DNA of 64,000 nucleotides. Source: Symsagittifera roscoffensis (taxonomy: Eukaryota > Xenacoelomorpha > Acoela > Convolutidae). The translations under genes were made by a program, and so were the position numbers. Shown in pieces: positions 41,812 through 53,296 of this stretch. The stretch is from assembly GCF_963678635.1 (NCBI RefSeq), contig NC_087062.1, positions 71,269,345-71,333,344 of the forward strand, in the 5' to 3' direction. Within the stretch, counting starts at the first letter, position 1, and the number at the start of each line of letters is the position of its first letter. A model generated the notes under the pieces. The model was given only the letters and a program-made list of their open reading frames with translations, was not told where the DNA came from and made no database searches.

Positions 41812-42539
41812 CAATCAACTCATAATCAGCAACAATATATTTAAAAACTTGGTACACTGTGAAAACTGTTTAAAAAAAAACTGGATTACGCTGGGGTGTA
41901 TATGCACTGAACTGTGAGAATAAACCAGAACAGTTCAAAATTGGTATATAGATTTAGCACACCTCTCGTTCAACTTCTATCTATACTACTAAAAATTTGG
42001 CGACTAAATTTTCAAAATATCATTAAGAAGTTACCAATTCTGATGAAATTTAATAGAAAAATACACAGCAAAGCTCTTTTTTAGACCATAAAAGACTGAA
42101 CATTTAAAGGTCGCTTCAGCAAAAAAAATTGTGAAATTAGTATCTGTTTTTTAAAACAAGTGCGTTCATTCTGCATACTAAACGATTCTGTTGGATTTCA
42201 ATTACTAGATGGTTTTAGTCCTAAATCATTGACGCATCATCACTGCGTGGTGCATGTTGCATGGAGTTATATATATATAGATTTTAAAACTTACTCCAGC
42301 CTTTATTCAGTCAGCTAAAAACTTTATCATTCAGTTATTGTATTACTTTTTTTAATGGTATGACATTTTAAGATTTCGTTTTGCACGAGCAAAATTTTTT
42401 TCTTGTTTTAAGTAACATCCGGTGCTCATTAAGAGCAATTTAACCGAACAAAAATCTAATCAGCATAAGATACAGTTTGAATACGAAAAATTTTCTTTCT
42501 CGAATCGTTTTAGAAACGTTTGATATGTGATAAATTACA
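41812..42539. other. Unassigned non-coding sequence
   Basis: No supported feature. Confidence 0.4.
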
Positions 42540-42947
42540 ATGAACTCACTAAATTCTCGTTTGCATTCGAACTTTGTTTCAATTTTCATTCCGGTTTTCC
42601 TCGAATTAGATGAAGAAAAGTCATACTCACCAATTGAGCCCAATGAAATGGTTTTCGTTGGTATTCCGCCAAATGAAAAGTTCGATATATTCCCTGAAAA
42701 GACTAAAGGTTATCGTAAAAACTTTATGGCACTTTACTTGTCATCAATATTAATTTTCTCCATAATTGCGTTTTCTGCAGTCATTTCATTATATCGGGGA
42801 CTACAACTTCTTTACGTCCTTAAATTGATGATTAAACTAGAAGCCATTTTCTGGATTGGGCGAAGACTTAACTGCCGAAGACGTCTTATAAAGTGCTTGA
42901 CTTATCTGGAAGCTGATAAATTATTACAATTATTCGAAAAATTATGA
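42540..42947 (+). CDS. Possible small membrane protein gene (135 aa)
   Basis: The frame ATG 42540 to TGA 42945-42947 has a polar N-terminal half (EEKSYSPIEPNEMVFVGIPP). A hydrophobic segment MALYLSSILIFSIIAFSAVISLY (about residues 63-85) and a basic C-terminal part (GRRLNCRRRLIK) follow. The mix of residues looks protein-like, but no splice context, homologue or neighbouring gene supports it. It may be chance. Confidence 0.3.
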   Translation: MNSLNSRLHSNFVSIFIPVFLELDEEKSYSPIEPNEMVFVGIPPNEKFDIFPEKTKGYRKNFMALYLSSILIFSIIAFSAVISLYRGLQLLYVLKLMIKLEAIFWIGRRLNCRRRLIKCLTYLEADKLLQLFEKL

Positions 42948-43919
42948 GCTCTTAGATGTCAATCGTCTTTTGGGTGCCAAAAAACTCTCAGAGTCACTTA
43001 AACAAACATCTATCTGCTAACAATCTTTAAAAAAATTTAAAATGATCAAACTAAAAGAAAGCATCTGAATTCAAATCTGTTTTTTTTTATTTAATGCCTA
43101 AGTACTTCCGAAGAAAATATAGAACTTCATGCAATTTTTTTCGACAATTTTTAATCATCAAATAGTGTTTTTGTAGCAGTTTTTCTAACCGTCTTGAAAA
43201 TATCTATTTTCTTATATTCAAATGAAACTCGAACCAATCCAAAAATCATTTCCATCTGAATTAAGGTCGCATTTTGTATTGAGTCAGTGAACACTTGCCT
43301 TGCCGTAAATGCTATTTTTGTGAATTAAAGTATATTGAGTAAGAATTTTTGTTTTTTATATCGAGAAAATTTTTTGGCTCAAAACTGGTTCATAAAACTA
43401 TTCAAAAAATTTACAAAAAACAGCAAACTTTTTTCAAGGAAATACTTAGCTTGGAATGAAAAAGCCTGCCAAAATCCTTCGTAAAATTGAAATCACATTA
43501 TTTCAAGAGAAAATTCCGGATTCTGAAGCAAATACAGGATGAGCAGAAGAAAATTCTGATTTAAAGCCTGTAGAAGTGTTTAATATGCGTTCTAAGAAAA
43601 TTGACATTTTTTATACTATTTTGGTTTTATATACTAGAACTCATCTTTTCTGAGTTTTGAAACGACGTAATGCAGCCTAACCTATTAAACAAGCTAAACC
43701 ATTACAACCATGGAAAACATGATGCGACAAAAAGCAGAAAAAATACGAGTATATCAGTTACCCGCAGCCTGGTGCCATGTTTCTTCCCACTCTCTAGAGC
43801 CATGTTTCAATTGCAGCTACTCTAACACCAAGCCTTTGTCCAGACCCTTGTGTTTTCCAAAAAATATGGGTTGCCTCTTTGCTAATTATGCACAAATGGT
43901 CCTAAAAATGATACTTTAA
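42948..43919. other. Unassigned non-coding sequence
   Basis: No supported feature. Confidence 0.4.
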
Positions 43920-44388
43920 CTCGAGGGGTGGGGGATTTTAAAAAAGATTTCGATAACTTTGTCGAATTTTTTTTAAGGTTGACCAAATTGATTTTCTGAG
44001 CTCTCCCAAATTACTACAAAGACACAATTTTGAAGTAAATGTCTGCGCCGCAGGCAAATTTTTGAAAAAACATGCCAAAAAAATCTTTTTAGCCTTTTTT
44101 TGGAAAAACGTGACTAAAAATCTTATACATTTTGTGGTAAAATTTTGAACCGTTTCTTCCAAAATTTGCGTGCGGGCATCTAAATTGGGAGTTTGGGAAA
44201 GCTCCGAAAATCAATTTGGTCAACCTAGAAAAAGGTCGACAAAGTTTTAAAGTTTTTTTCTCGAAAATCCGCCATCCCTTGAGACACTCATGGACTTTAG
44301 AAACATTTCACTGTTGATCAGCCAAAATTTAATGCCCTAAATAAGTACCAAAGAGGGTGCCCTTTGAATTGGCCTAAATCCATCCCTG
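43920..44388. mobile_element. MITE-like element with about 95-bp inverted arms
   Basis: The left arm (43920 to about 44015, CTCGAGGGGTGGGGGATTTT onwards) is matched in reverse complement at about 44187-44282, including GGTTGACCAAATTGATTTTC in both. The right end CCTAAATCCATCCCTG resembles the CAGGGGCGGATTTAGG terminus of the hAT-like MITEs at 25406 and 30383. The left terminus is not recognisable. Confidence 0.6.
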
Positions 44389-46671
44389 CTTTGGTTAACT
44401 GATGACAGAAATGATCACTAATTCTGCTAAACAACTTGTTAACTTGAAAAAAAGTCTAGCTTCAGTTTTTTTTTATCAGAACAAAATTTTTCAGACGCTA
44501 CCAAGTCAGAAAAAAAACATCGAGCTTGTGTTTTCATACATTGGGCATTAAGGGCATTCAATTAAATAAATTTACTTTTCGCAAAACATGATACTCATTC
44601 CATTTAACAATCAAAGCCTTTAATATCGAAGGAATACCTATATCAGCGCGCATTTCGACTAGCAGTAGCTTTTTAGCGATTTTGGATAACACATCTATCA
44701 TTTGTAATTGTGCGGGTAATTGAATTATATATATAGTTAGGCTGAAAACACCTGAAACTCTATCAAATACTATTGACAAAAAAAACTTATCGAAAAAACA
44801 TACCCTGAAAATTGCGCCTTAAAATCAAGCTGACAATTATCTACAGCGAAAGAAATTTTTTAAAAACTGAAGGCCACTAAAAAATTTTGAGTAAAAGGTA
44901 CTATTAAATTGACTAACCTTCAAAAAAGACTAAAACACAAGAAAAAATCGATTTTCCTTTTGTTTTTCACGTTGTCTTCCAAATTTTCGAGAGATTTTTA
45001 ATGTTTGATTTTGATTTTAATTACGTTATCAGAGCTAAGTCAAAAACTTGTGTTACAGCTGAAATCTAATTGATATTTTTTGTATATAAGCTGTTGAAAC
45101 AAAGCCGACACCCAATTAGCTACAACTTCTAGCAGCGTCAAAAAAATCTTACGATTCTCGTACATCTTGTACACGAATGTGAGCACATGAATTATTTACC
45201 ATTTTTACTTTTGATTGTTCTGTGGAAAAATATTTTACAGAAAAAGTTCGGGAGGCTCATTGAAACACTCTTGCTTGGGTGAAGAACCAAATGTTTTTGT
45301 TTCTTTTGCTTTCAGGCTCTTTCTATTTTCTGTTTGTTTTGTTTTAAGAAAAATTTTTTTTTTTCAATTGTGTCAGCTGAAAACAAAATCTGAAACCTAT
45401 TTAACCTGTATAGTAAAATTGGTCCAAATAATCTGATGTTAGACAAAAATTCCAAAGATTGGTTCCATCGAAACCTGGAAAACATTTTGAATGATCTTAG
45501 GTCTGAGTTGGGTCAACAGTTAGCAATCTATCCCTCTCATTGCGAGACCAAATTGTGTTTTTTTGTGAATTATAAACTAATTCCGCAACAAGGAGGCTTT
45601 CTTTGCCCCTTGTTTTGTTCTTTTGTTTTCTTTGATCGTTCCGCTTTTACAATTTGTTTTACAATTTGCCTCACTCAGGGATCCAAAAACATACAGACAC
45701 AAAACTGCGCGCCTATCCAAAGCAAAGTTGGACCTCGCAATGATTTACTTTTACCTTGCAAATTGTTTGCCCCATTTTGAGTCTATTCACCCCGAGCAAC
45801 TCTTTACAGATATTAGGAAACTTTCAGCAACTCATTGCCAAATTTATGAAAAGAAAAGAAAATTAAAGGGAAAAAAATTAACTAAAAAATACTTAAAACT
45901 GCTTAAAATAGTTTTTTCTTTTTCAACTATGCGCTATGAAAAAGCAAATTTTAAATTATTACCTACCGTGGGGACTTTTGAAGTCAAAAAATAGTATTGC
46001 AAATTTATGTAAAAAAACGGCTTCGAAATGGCAAAGTACAATTATTTGAAAAAAAACCGTTTTTAGGCAAGCAACTCAATGAAAAATTTTTGCTAGCGTA
46101 TTTGAATTAGAAAAAAATTGTGATAGTTTTGAGAACCATAACACCCTTTATGGCCAGAGTATTTGAACGATTTGACTTCTCGCAATGCTTTTATATCTAA
46201 AAACCAAGCACAATATCATATAGCAATATGGAAAATGCACAAGCCCCGAAGAATGATTTTCACTCCCACAGGAATTTTTTTGGACTAGATAACCGAAAGT
46301 TTTTGCACCTTCTCTAATTCGTCTTTTTTATGATGAATCCGTTCCAAATTAGAATTAATTTCAAGTCTTAAATCAGCACTATGATCGATTATTTGAAACT
46401 CAGTTTTTTCAAGAAAAAGGGGAAGGAACTTTTTATATTACGGTTTCTAAAACGCCACATTTGGGCATTTTAAAACAAAGTTTATGCTTAGTCGACCTAA
46501 CTTTCACAAATTTAATTCATCGTGTAAATTAGTATAGAAAATAGCGAGATATGTATTTAATTTGGTATAATCTGCAAAAGGAAAACAGGTTCAGTTCATC
46601 GGCAAACTGAGCATGAAACTGAGCCTTAATTTTTGCGTCATCAATGATCATAATGATCAACACAAAGGCAA
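44389..46671. other. Unassigned AT-rich sequence
   Basis: Several short ORFs (45215-45994) overlap in different frames without recognisable content, and I do not call them genes. No RNA gene is seen. Confidence 0.4.
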
Positions 46672-47035
46672 AGCTTCGCTTCGCAAACTAGCGAGAACAC
46701 GACAAAAAGCAGCACTAAGAAGTGCAATAAAAAGTGGAATAAACTTTTGAATTAGAAAATTCCGGCGACGTCTCGGATTCGATTTGCGACCTAGATATTA
46801 CACCTAGAGTTTCACGCACTAACCAGTCAGCCAACGACGCTTTGTAAACACAAACACTAGCCAGAAATAAAACAGAGTACAGATGATATGAAAAATCGAA
46901 CGCTACAAATCGTGATGATAGCAAAAGTGTCACCAAATAAGTGAACACTTTTAATGAACACAATTTTTGCGAGCTAGGCTAGAAAAAAAGAATGTTTGTA
47001 CTAATAAACTACGCTTCGCAAGCTGGCTAGAGAAA
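46672..47035 (-). repeat. tRNA-derived dispersed repeat, copy 1 (about 360 bp)
   Basis: It aligns along its length with 55284-55635. Shared pieces are TTCGCAAACTAGCGAGAACAC, the tRNA-like core, CAAACA(C/T)TAGCCA, AGCAAAAGTG and the closing CTACGCTTCGCAAG. The minus-strand tRNA-like core suggests a SINE with a polymerase III promoter. Both ends carry GCTTCGC-type motifs in inverse orientation. Confidence 0.75.
46763..46840 (-). ncRNA. tRNA-like core of the dispersed repeat, copy 1
   Basis: On the minus strand it starts GCGTCGTTGGCTGACTGGTTAG (box A-like at TGGCTGACTGG) and has a box B-like ATCGAATCC about 45 nt later. The ends GCGTCGT and ACGTCGC nearly pair. The anticodon stem is not well formed. 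It is a tRNA relic in a SINE, not a tRNA gene. Confidence 0.6.
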
Positions 47036-47354
47036 AACATTTTCTTTTTACTGGTAGCAAGCTAGATAAACACCATTTCATTTCAACTTGAAGCCACATT
47101 ATGTATAAAGTGTACATTTCAAAAAATTGCCAAATTAATTGAGTTAGAAAGTTTTTGAAATGGATTTTTTATTGTACTGTTGCTCTAAAAAACATCTTCG
47201 CTCGGTTCATTTGATGAATCAAAAATCCAACAACTGTCTTACCTTATATTTGCGACTTAGATTGGAAAAAGTAATCGTACTACACAGAGGCGAAGCGGAG
47301 ATTCGCATTACTTGCGATACAACTCAAACATAAAAATACTTTAGAAGTACAAAA
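47036..47354. other. Spacer with a fragment of the dispersed repeat end
   Basis: ACACAGAGGCGAAGCGGAG at about 47284-47302 also occurs at 53442 and, slightly changed, at 55286 and 59439. No gene is seen. Confidence 0.5.
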
Positions 47355-48180
47355 ATCTGAAAAAAAAATGTTGAAACCCTATGTGTTTTACATTTTTCGT
47401 AGGTCTCACAAAAACTTCAATCTGGGCAAATATGCCAAGTAAAACATTTCAATTCTAAATTAGCAGCTGAACAAAAGGATGAAGCGTAAACAAAGACGAC
47501 AATTTTGGAGCAGGCAAGAGTTGAGCCAAAAAAAATGTTTTTTTTTTGTGAAAAAGTTTCTCATCCCCTAAAAATACAATGAACAAGACTTATAACTATA
47601 ATGAACATAGCCAACTGACAGTCGTACCAGGCTAATGACCGCAAAAAAACCAAAGAACTGACTTGCGTTTCGGAAAAAACCTCAACCTTCAAATTTCGAA
47701 AAAAAATAGATGGCTTAAACCTCTTTGATTTTCTAGAGCAATTTATAATTAGCACGATTTTGATAAAGGTAACCCAGTTTGAGAAAACTGGACCGTTGGT
47801 TTAAAATTTTATTCCGCTGGGAAATTTGATAAAAAAATCCATTTTCAAATTTAGTCGACGTTTTTCATGATTTTTACATTCGATAGTGGAGTTTGCCTTC
47901 CTTTTACCAAAAGAAATGTTCAACCTTATGAAGAAAACAAAAGTCAAACCGCCAAATTTTAAATTTGAGCCTGAACAGACTTTTTTAGAAAGAAAAACAA
48001 ATCAACGCGATCTATACAAGAGCCTGAACTACGTTTCTTCGAATTAGAAAAACTGGCATGGTCTCGGATTCGAACGCTTGATCCTTCGCGAAAGAAACCC
48101 TTTCCTTAACACCATACTTCTGGACCCCCAATTTCTTGAAATCTACCTTCATTAATAAAGCAAGATCTCAAATGATTTTG
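47355..48180. repeat. Tandem duplication, unit 1 (826 bp)
   Basis: It runs from TCTGAAAAAAAAATGTTG to CAAATGATTTTG and is repeated at 48197-49023 with few differences. It contains a minus-strand box B-like GTTCGAATCCGAGACC near 48062-48080. A diverged partial copy of its second half lies at 51870-52070. Confidence 0.92.
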
Positions 48181-48196
48181 ATCAAGGTAACCCATG

Positions 48197-49023
48197 AATC
48201 TGAAAAAAAAAAATGTTGAAACCCTATGTGTTTTACATTTTTCGTAGGTCTCACAAAAACTTCAATCTAGGCAAATATGCCAAGTAAAACATTTCAATTC
48301 TAAATTAGCAGCTGAACAAAAAGGATGAAGCGTAAACAAAGACGACAATTTTGGAGCAGGCAAGAGTTGAGCCAAAAAAAATGTTTTTGTGAAAAAGTTT
48401 CTCATCCCCTAAAAATACAATGAACAAGACTTAAAACTATAATGAACATAGCCAACTGACAGTCGTACCAGGCTAATGACTGCAAAAAAAACCCAAAAAA
48501 CTGACTTGCGTTTCGGAAAAAACCTCACCTTCAAATTTCGAAAAAAAATTGATGGCTTAAACCTCTTTGATTTTCTGGAGCAATTTATAATTAGCACGAT
48601 TTTGATAAAGGTAACCCAGTTTGAGAAAACTGGATCGTTGGGTTAAAATTTTATTCCGCTGGGAAATCTGATAAAAAAAATCCATTTTCAAATTTAGTCG
48701 ACGTTTTTCATGATTTTTACATTCGATAGTGGAGTTTGCCTTCCTTTTACCAAAAGAAATGTTCAACCTTATGAAGAAAACAAAAATCAAACCGCCAAAT
48801 TTTAAATTTGAGCCTGAACAGACTTTTTTTAGAAAGAAAAACAAATCATCGCGATCTATACAAGAGCCTGAACTACGTTTCTTCGAATTAGAAAAACTGG
48901 CATGGTCTCGGATTCGAACGCTTGATCCTTCGCGAAAGAAACCCTTTCCTTAACACCATACTTCTGGACCCCAATTTCTTGAAATCTACCTTCATTAATA
49001 AAGCAAGATCTCAAATGATTTTG
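48197..49023. repeat. Tandem duplication, unit 2 (827 bp)
   Basis: It is near-identical to unit 1; a 16-bp spacer (ATCAAGGTAACCCATG, repeated from inside the unit) separates them. Differences are mostly in A-run lengths and single bases. Confidence 0.92.
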
Positions 49024-50304
49024 TTAAGCTAGTTGTTAACTAGAAGTCTACATTCCAGTTTGATAAGCGTAATTACACTGGGCTCGCTTAACTCGTTATG
49101 TAAACATATTCTACAGCTTCAAAATGCACGAATACGTAAAATTGGCGTGTAACATTTGGGACTGAAACAAGGATAGCCGGTTACTGTGCAAGTCTTAAAC
49201 CAAAGTCTTATAAAAATATTAAAATGTTTACTCAAATTGGTATTGTTTTTTTCTGCATGTTGCGATAAAAAAAATCTGAATACAAAAAAATTAAAACTAA
49301 GGCATATTTGAGAATCCTAGTGAAAAAATTCAATTGGAAAACAGTTTTTGAAGAGGAATGACTAGAAAAACGAAAAAAAAAACAATTTTGAAATTTTTTT
49401 TCGAATTTTAAGTTTGATTCCCAAAATTGCGCGAGAAAACTTAAAAAACTACCTTTACTTGTGAAACTAAGTTTTCTCGGCTTAAATTAAGCTGCAATAA
49501 GCTATTGCAATTACTAAGTATCTCACTATTTAGCTCGAAATTAGACCAAAAATAAAATTTCACACCAATTTTTCTCGACACTGCGAAAACATTGTCAAAA
49601 TTTTATAATGTCGTTCGAATCACGACTGAAAGGGCTGTAATATGATATATCATTCAACCCTATATGTACGATGATTTATTTACGATAATTTATGGTAGCT
49701 GATTTTTTGTGGAAAACTAAAAAAAACTAAAACACACCCGAATCCAAATTTCCCTCTTTTTTCAAAGGTCGGAACAATTAACTTAAGGCAACAGTTACCT
49801 TTGCATGCAAAAAAACTGAAAAGTATAGAGCAGCATTTTGTATAAATTATGCATTTCAAAATTAAAAAAGCTTGTAACATATAATCGCCAGATAATTGAT
49901 AATAATCGTGCGGGTTGGGAAGAATTTATTGTGAGAATTTTAAAAACATTAGATCGACAAAATTAATGTTCAGAATTTTCTCTGAACACCATTATGATCA
50001 TACTTTTAAAAACTTTTCTGCCTAAAGAAATACTATTTTACGCCATTTAATTGCCATCCTCTTTGACGAAATTCTGAGATCCACTTATGCCAAAACGTAT
50101 TTTCAAAACTTTATTTAAATGAGTATACAAAGGATAAAACAATGAAAACTACTTATTCAGATATATAATCTATGCAGACCAACAATTCACTTTAATTTTT
50201 TGAGAAGTAGAATTGTATCAACAAGTTCCTCATTTAATTAGTTTTTCCCAAAATTGTTGATCTGATGTGAAAAAGCTAGGGTGAAGGAATTCATAATTTA
50301 ATAT
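49024..50304. other. 3' flank of the membrane-protein gene, no ORF
   Basis: The start (TTAAGCTAGTTGTTAACTAGAAGTCTA) recurs near 54060 as TTAAACTAGTTGTTAG, part of a dispersed repeat family. The rest is unassigned. Confidence 0.5.
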
Positions 50305-51414
50305 TTACATTTCTTCAGCTGAATGTTTCACTTTGTCTCGCCTAGTTTTTTTGGCAGTTTTTATTGGTCCTTTGTTTCTGAGCGAACCTTTGAGGTTCGA
50401 CTTCTCGTCTGATATTGCGGCAGTGTTCGGGATTTCTTCAGCCTCAGAAGACACTAAGTCAGCGCTACGTTTTCCCGCTATTTTCTGTTCATCCGTTTGT
50501 TCAGAGGCGTTAACTTTGTTTTCGTCAACACCGTCAGCTTTTGCCTCCAATTTCACGCGGTCTTCGATGTCATTTTCACTTTTCTCTTTCTCAGGCAACT
50601 TACTTTTTTCGCTAAAAAGTTCAGCTTTTGATTTTTCCGATTCTGACTGATTCTCCTGACTTTCTTCCGAGCTCAGTTCGCTTGCACTTTCTTTGCTACC
50701 AACTTCATTTGGGTCTCTCGTCTCAACTTCATCTGATTTAGCATCATTGGAACTATCTTTGGCATATTTCACTTCTCGTTGCTCATTTTCCACTGCAACG
50801 TTTACATCTTTATCTTCATTCGACGTTTTCTCAGATACCGATTCGAGTGATATTTCCTCCGCTTTCTCTGCTTCATTTTTAGTTCCTTCCTGGCTACCAT
50901 CTACATTCTGAGCCTTCAAATTATCGTTTTTACCGGAGGACTCTGCTTCTTTTTTCGATATTTGACTACCTGGTTGTAAATTATTTTCTCCCTCCTTTTC
51001 TGAATCTAGTGAAGGCACATTTACTTTAGAACCTTCCAATGAACTGTCTTCAACTTTAACTTCAATTTTCTCGTTATCACTCAAACTTTCAGCACTCCCT
51101 TTAAATCGCTGAATTTCATCTGTTTTAGCATTATCTTTTGGACCAGTTTCTTTATCTTTGTCATTTAAGTTTTTGACATCTTTCGTCTGCGTGTCTTCGT
51201 CTTTTTCTTGATTATCACTCTTAGCTTCTTTAACAGTTTTTGATCCCTCTTCTTGGCTTAGTTTTGGATCTGTTTCGCCGGCTTCTGGAATTTGTTCACG
51301 TTTTTCCAACTCTATCGTTCTTGCGTCATTATTGTTGTTTTCTGTCTTCGATTTCACCTCCTCGTGGTGGTCTCTTAATCTTCGTCGCCTCTGAATAGTT
51401 TCTTCATGGTCCTT
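50305..51414 (-). CDS. Single-pass membrane protein with charged tail, coding exon 3 (last)
   Basis: This 370-codon exon encodes the C-terminal tail of the 475-aa protein assembled with exons 53174-53296 and 54754-54948. It begins AAG GAC CAT after an acceptor TTTCTGTTTAG and ends at TAA 50305-50307. The first residues are basic (IQRRRRLRDHHEE). The following roughly 330 residues are very rich in Glu, Lys, Ser, Asp and Asn, with almost no hydrophobic clusters, so the tail is probably disordered. The last stretch is basic (KTAKKTRRDKVKHSAEEM). The tail resembles charged tails such as those of triadin/junctin only in composition; no family is recognised. Confidence 0.72.
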   Translation of the reverse strand, partial: KDHEETIQRRRRLRDHHEEVKSKTENNNNDARTIELEKREQIPEAGETDPKLSQEEGSKTVKEAKSDNQEKDEDTQTKDVKNLNDKDKETGPKDNAKTDEIQRFKGSAESLSDNEKIEVKVEDSSLEGSKVNVPSLDSEKEGENNLQPGSQISKKEAESSGKNDNLKAQNVDGSQEGTKNEAEKAEEISLESVSEKTSNEDKDVNVAVENEQREVKYAKDSSNDAKSDEVETRDPNEVGSKESASELSSEESQENQSESEKSKAELFSEKSKLPEKEKSENDIEDRVKLEAKADGVDENKVNASEQTDEQKIAGKRSADLVSSEAEEIPNTAAISDEKSNLKGSLRNKGPIKTAKKTRRDKVKHSAEEM

Positions 51415-53173
51415 CTAAACAGAAAGCGTTGTAAGCCACCACGCCGAAAATAAGATTACCATTCGAACAAGCCGAAAATTAATGTTGTTATTGCAAAAAC
51501 AGATTATTTGTTGTTATGAAATTATAAAATTTTAAAGTAATTTTCGTCTTCAAGATATGAGGTCTGTTGAAAGCATACCATGACTACATATTCAAAGGTG
51601 CAGTTCGAAAGCTTATGATCTCAAATAGCGACAATCTATCTCAATCAAAAATTACCTCGACAAAGAAAGAAGAACATCGCCAACAGACAGTTGGAACGAA
51701 GTCAAGTAAAAGAACAAGCAAACCACAAATGATTGAAATCATTTTCCAAAATCCAGAGAAACAAAGATCCCACGGATAGTTTATGATTGGCACATTTTTT
51801 CTTAAAGTTAACTCAATTTCTCTAACTAGATCAATAGTTATTTTTTTGATCCGCTGAAAATTTATGTCCATTTTTGAAACTAGAAGTCAATCACGTTTTC
51901 GTGACCTTTCTACTTTTGCTGTTCTATAATGCAGTTTCCCTCCCTTTTAACAAAGGAAAAGAACTGAAGTTATAGAACTCAAAAATCAAACCGCGGAAAA
52001 CGAAACTTGAGCGAGAGCAAGACTTTTTCCTGAAAGAAAGCACAAAAACCATCATCACGACCAATGAAAATCAAAATCACTTTCTTTTACACTTCATAAA
52101 TACATCTAAAAAATAAAATATGACAGGAAAAAAGAGAAACTGACTGGACGGGGATTCTTTTTCGTAACTTTGAGGCCTTTTTGCGAATTGCTCAATATCC
52201 TTAGAAGCTTAATTGAAAATTTGCCTCGTAATAAAAACAACAGCTAAAATTGTACAAGATTAGGTGAAAGGATTGATTAAATTAATTGTAAACAAGGTTT
52301 GATATGAAATAAACAGTCAAAATTGAAAAGAGAGCTTTTACAAGTTTTCGGACTTTTCCTGACTTTTTCAAACGAAACGAGTGAATTTCGTTCACTAGCA
52401 CTAATAAAAAACACCATCGCGCATTACAAGGCACTTGCTACATTCCGTTCTTTGGATCAAGCCCAAAATCAGATCACAAAATCCCGGATATCAGTGTAAT
52501 CTTCGAGTAAATTCAAAACACGGTTGAAAATTAAGAACTTGACTAATCTGACGACAATTACTTTTTGTGCAAGAGAGCTGCGAAAGGCCGCTAAAGCAGG
52601 AGAAATTCCCACCACCCGTATTCTTCACTGAGCCCACAATCTCAGATTTGGGAGGTTAGTTTTCAAGAAAAGGCACAAAGATCCAAAAAAAATGTCAAAA
52701 AACCAAAATTTGACTATTCCAGGGCAATAACTTTTTATAAATAAAAAATTGGCAGGGGAGCTTTTCAAGTTAGTTTTATTTATTGAAAACAAAATCTCAG
52801 ATTTGGTAGGATAGTGTTTGAGATAACGAAAGAAAAATATTAAAAATATGGGTCAATTATTCCCCCAGCAGATTTTTTCAACGCCCATTTTTGAAAGTTA
52901 AATGCAATCACATTTTCTCGCGCCAGTCGCAAATTTATAGATTGAACATAATTTTCTTTCCTATCAGCAATTGAATTTGACTACCTAATAAATCAACAGT
53001 AAAAAATCAACTTTGAGCATGAAAAACAGAAAAAAAAATCAACTTTGAGCATGAGCAACTTCCCATAAAAAAAACGAAAAAAAAACTTAAAATAAGAGTT
53101 ATCACTTCTTTCATATCACTTCACTTTTTAGATTCAGCAAAGAGACAGTAGTAGTGCAATGAGAGTGACAAAC
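51415..53173 (-). other. Intron 2 of the membrane-protein gene
   Basis: On the minus strand the intron starts GTTTGT after CATATG, a weak donor, and ends TTTCTGTTTAG. It keeps phase 0 between the flanking exons. It contains a diverged repeat fragment at 51870-52070 related to the 826-bp tandem unit. Confidence 0.65.
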
Positions 53174-53296
53174 CATATGTTTCTCGATGAGGAACTCCCG
53201 GCCTCCTGTGTTCATGTTTTCTACGGCTGAGTACTTGCTCTTGTGGTGTTTGGGGTTCACTAGGGAGTCAGGGTTCAGACGAGACACTATGATGAA
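53174..53296 (-). CDS. Single-pass membrane protein, coding exon 2
   Basis: This 41-codon exon is flanked by CTGTTTTAG (acceptor) and ATG|GTTTGT (donor). It is clearly richer in GC than its surroundings. It reads FIIVSRLNPDSLVNPK, then HHKSKYSAVENMNTGG and REFLIEKHM. The first four residues extend the membrane helix of exon 1 and the rest is the start of the charged region. Open, phase-0 reading on both sides and the sharp composition change support it as a true exon. Confidence 0.72.

Noticed and set aside
45215-45994. Three overlapping plus-strand ORFs of 73-123 aa
   Set aside because: They are in different frames with no recognisable domains or splice context, and their composition follows the AT-rich background.
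46763-46840. Genuine tRNA gene
   Set aside because: The anticodon arm and T-loop are degenerate, and the module is embedded in a longer repeated unit; a tRNA-derived SINE fits better.
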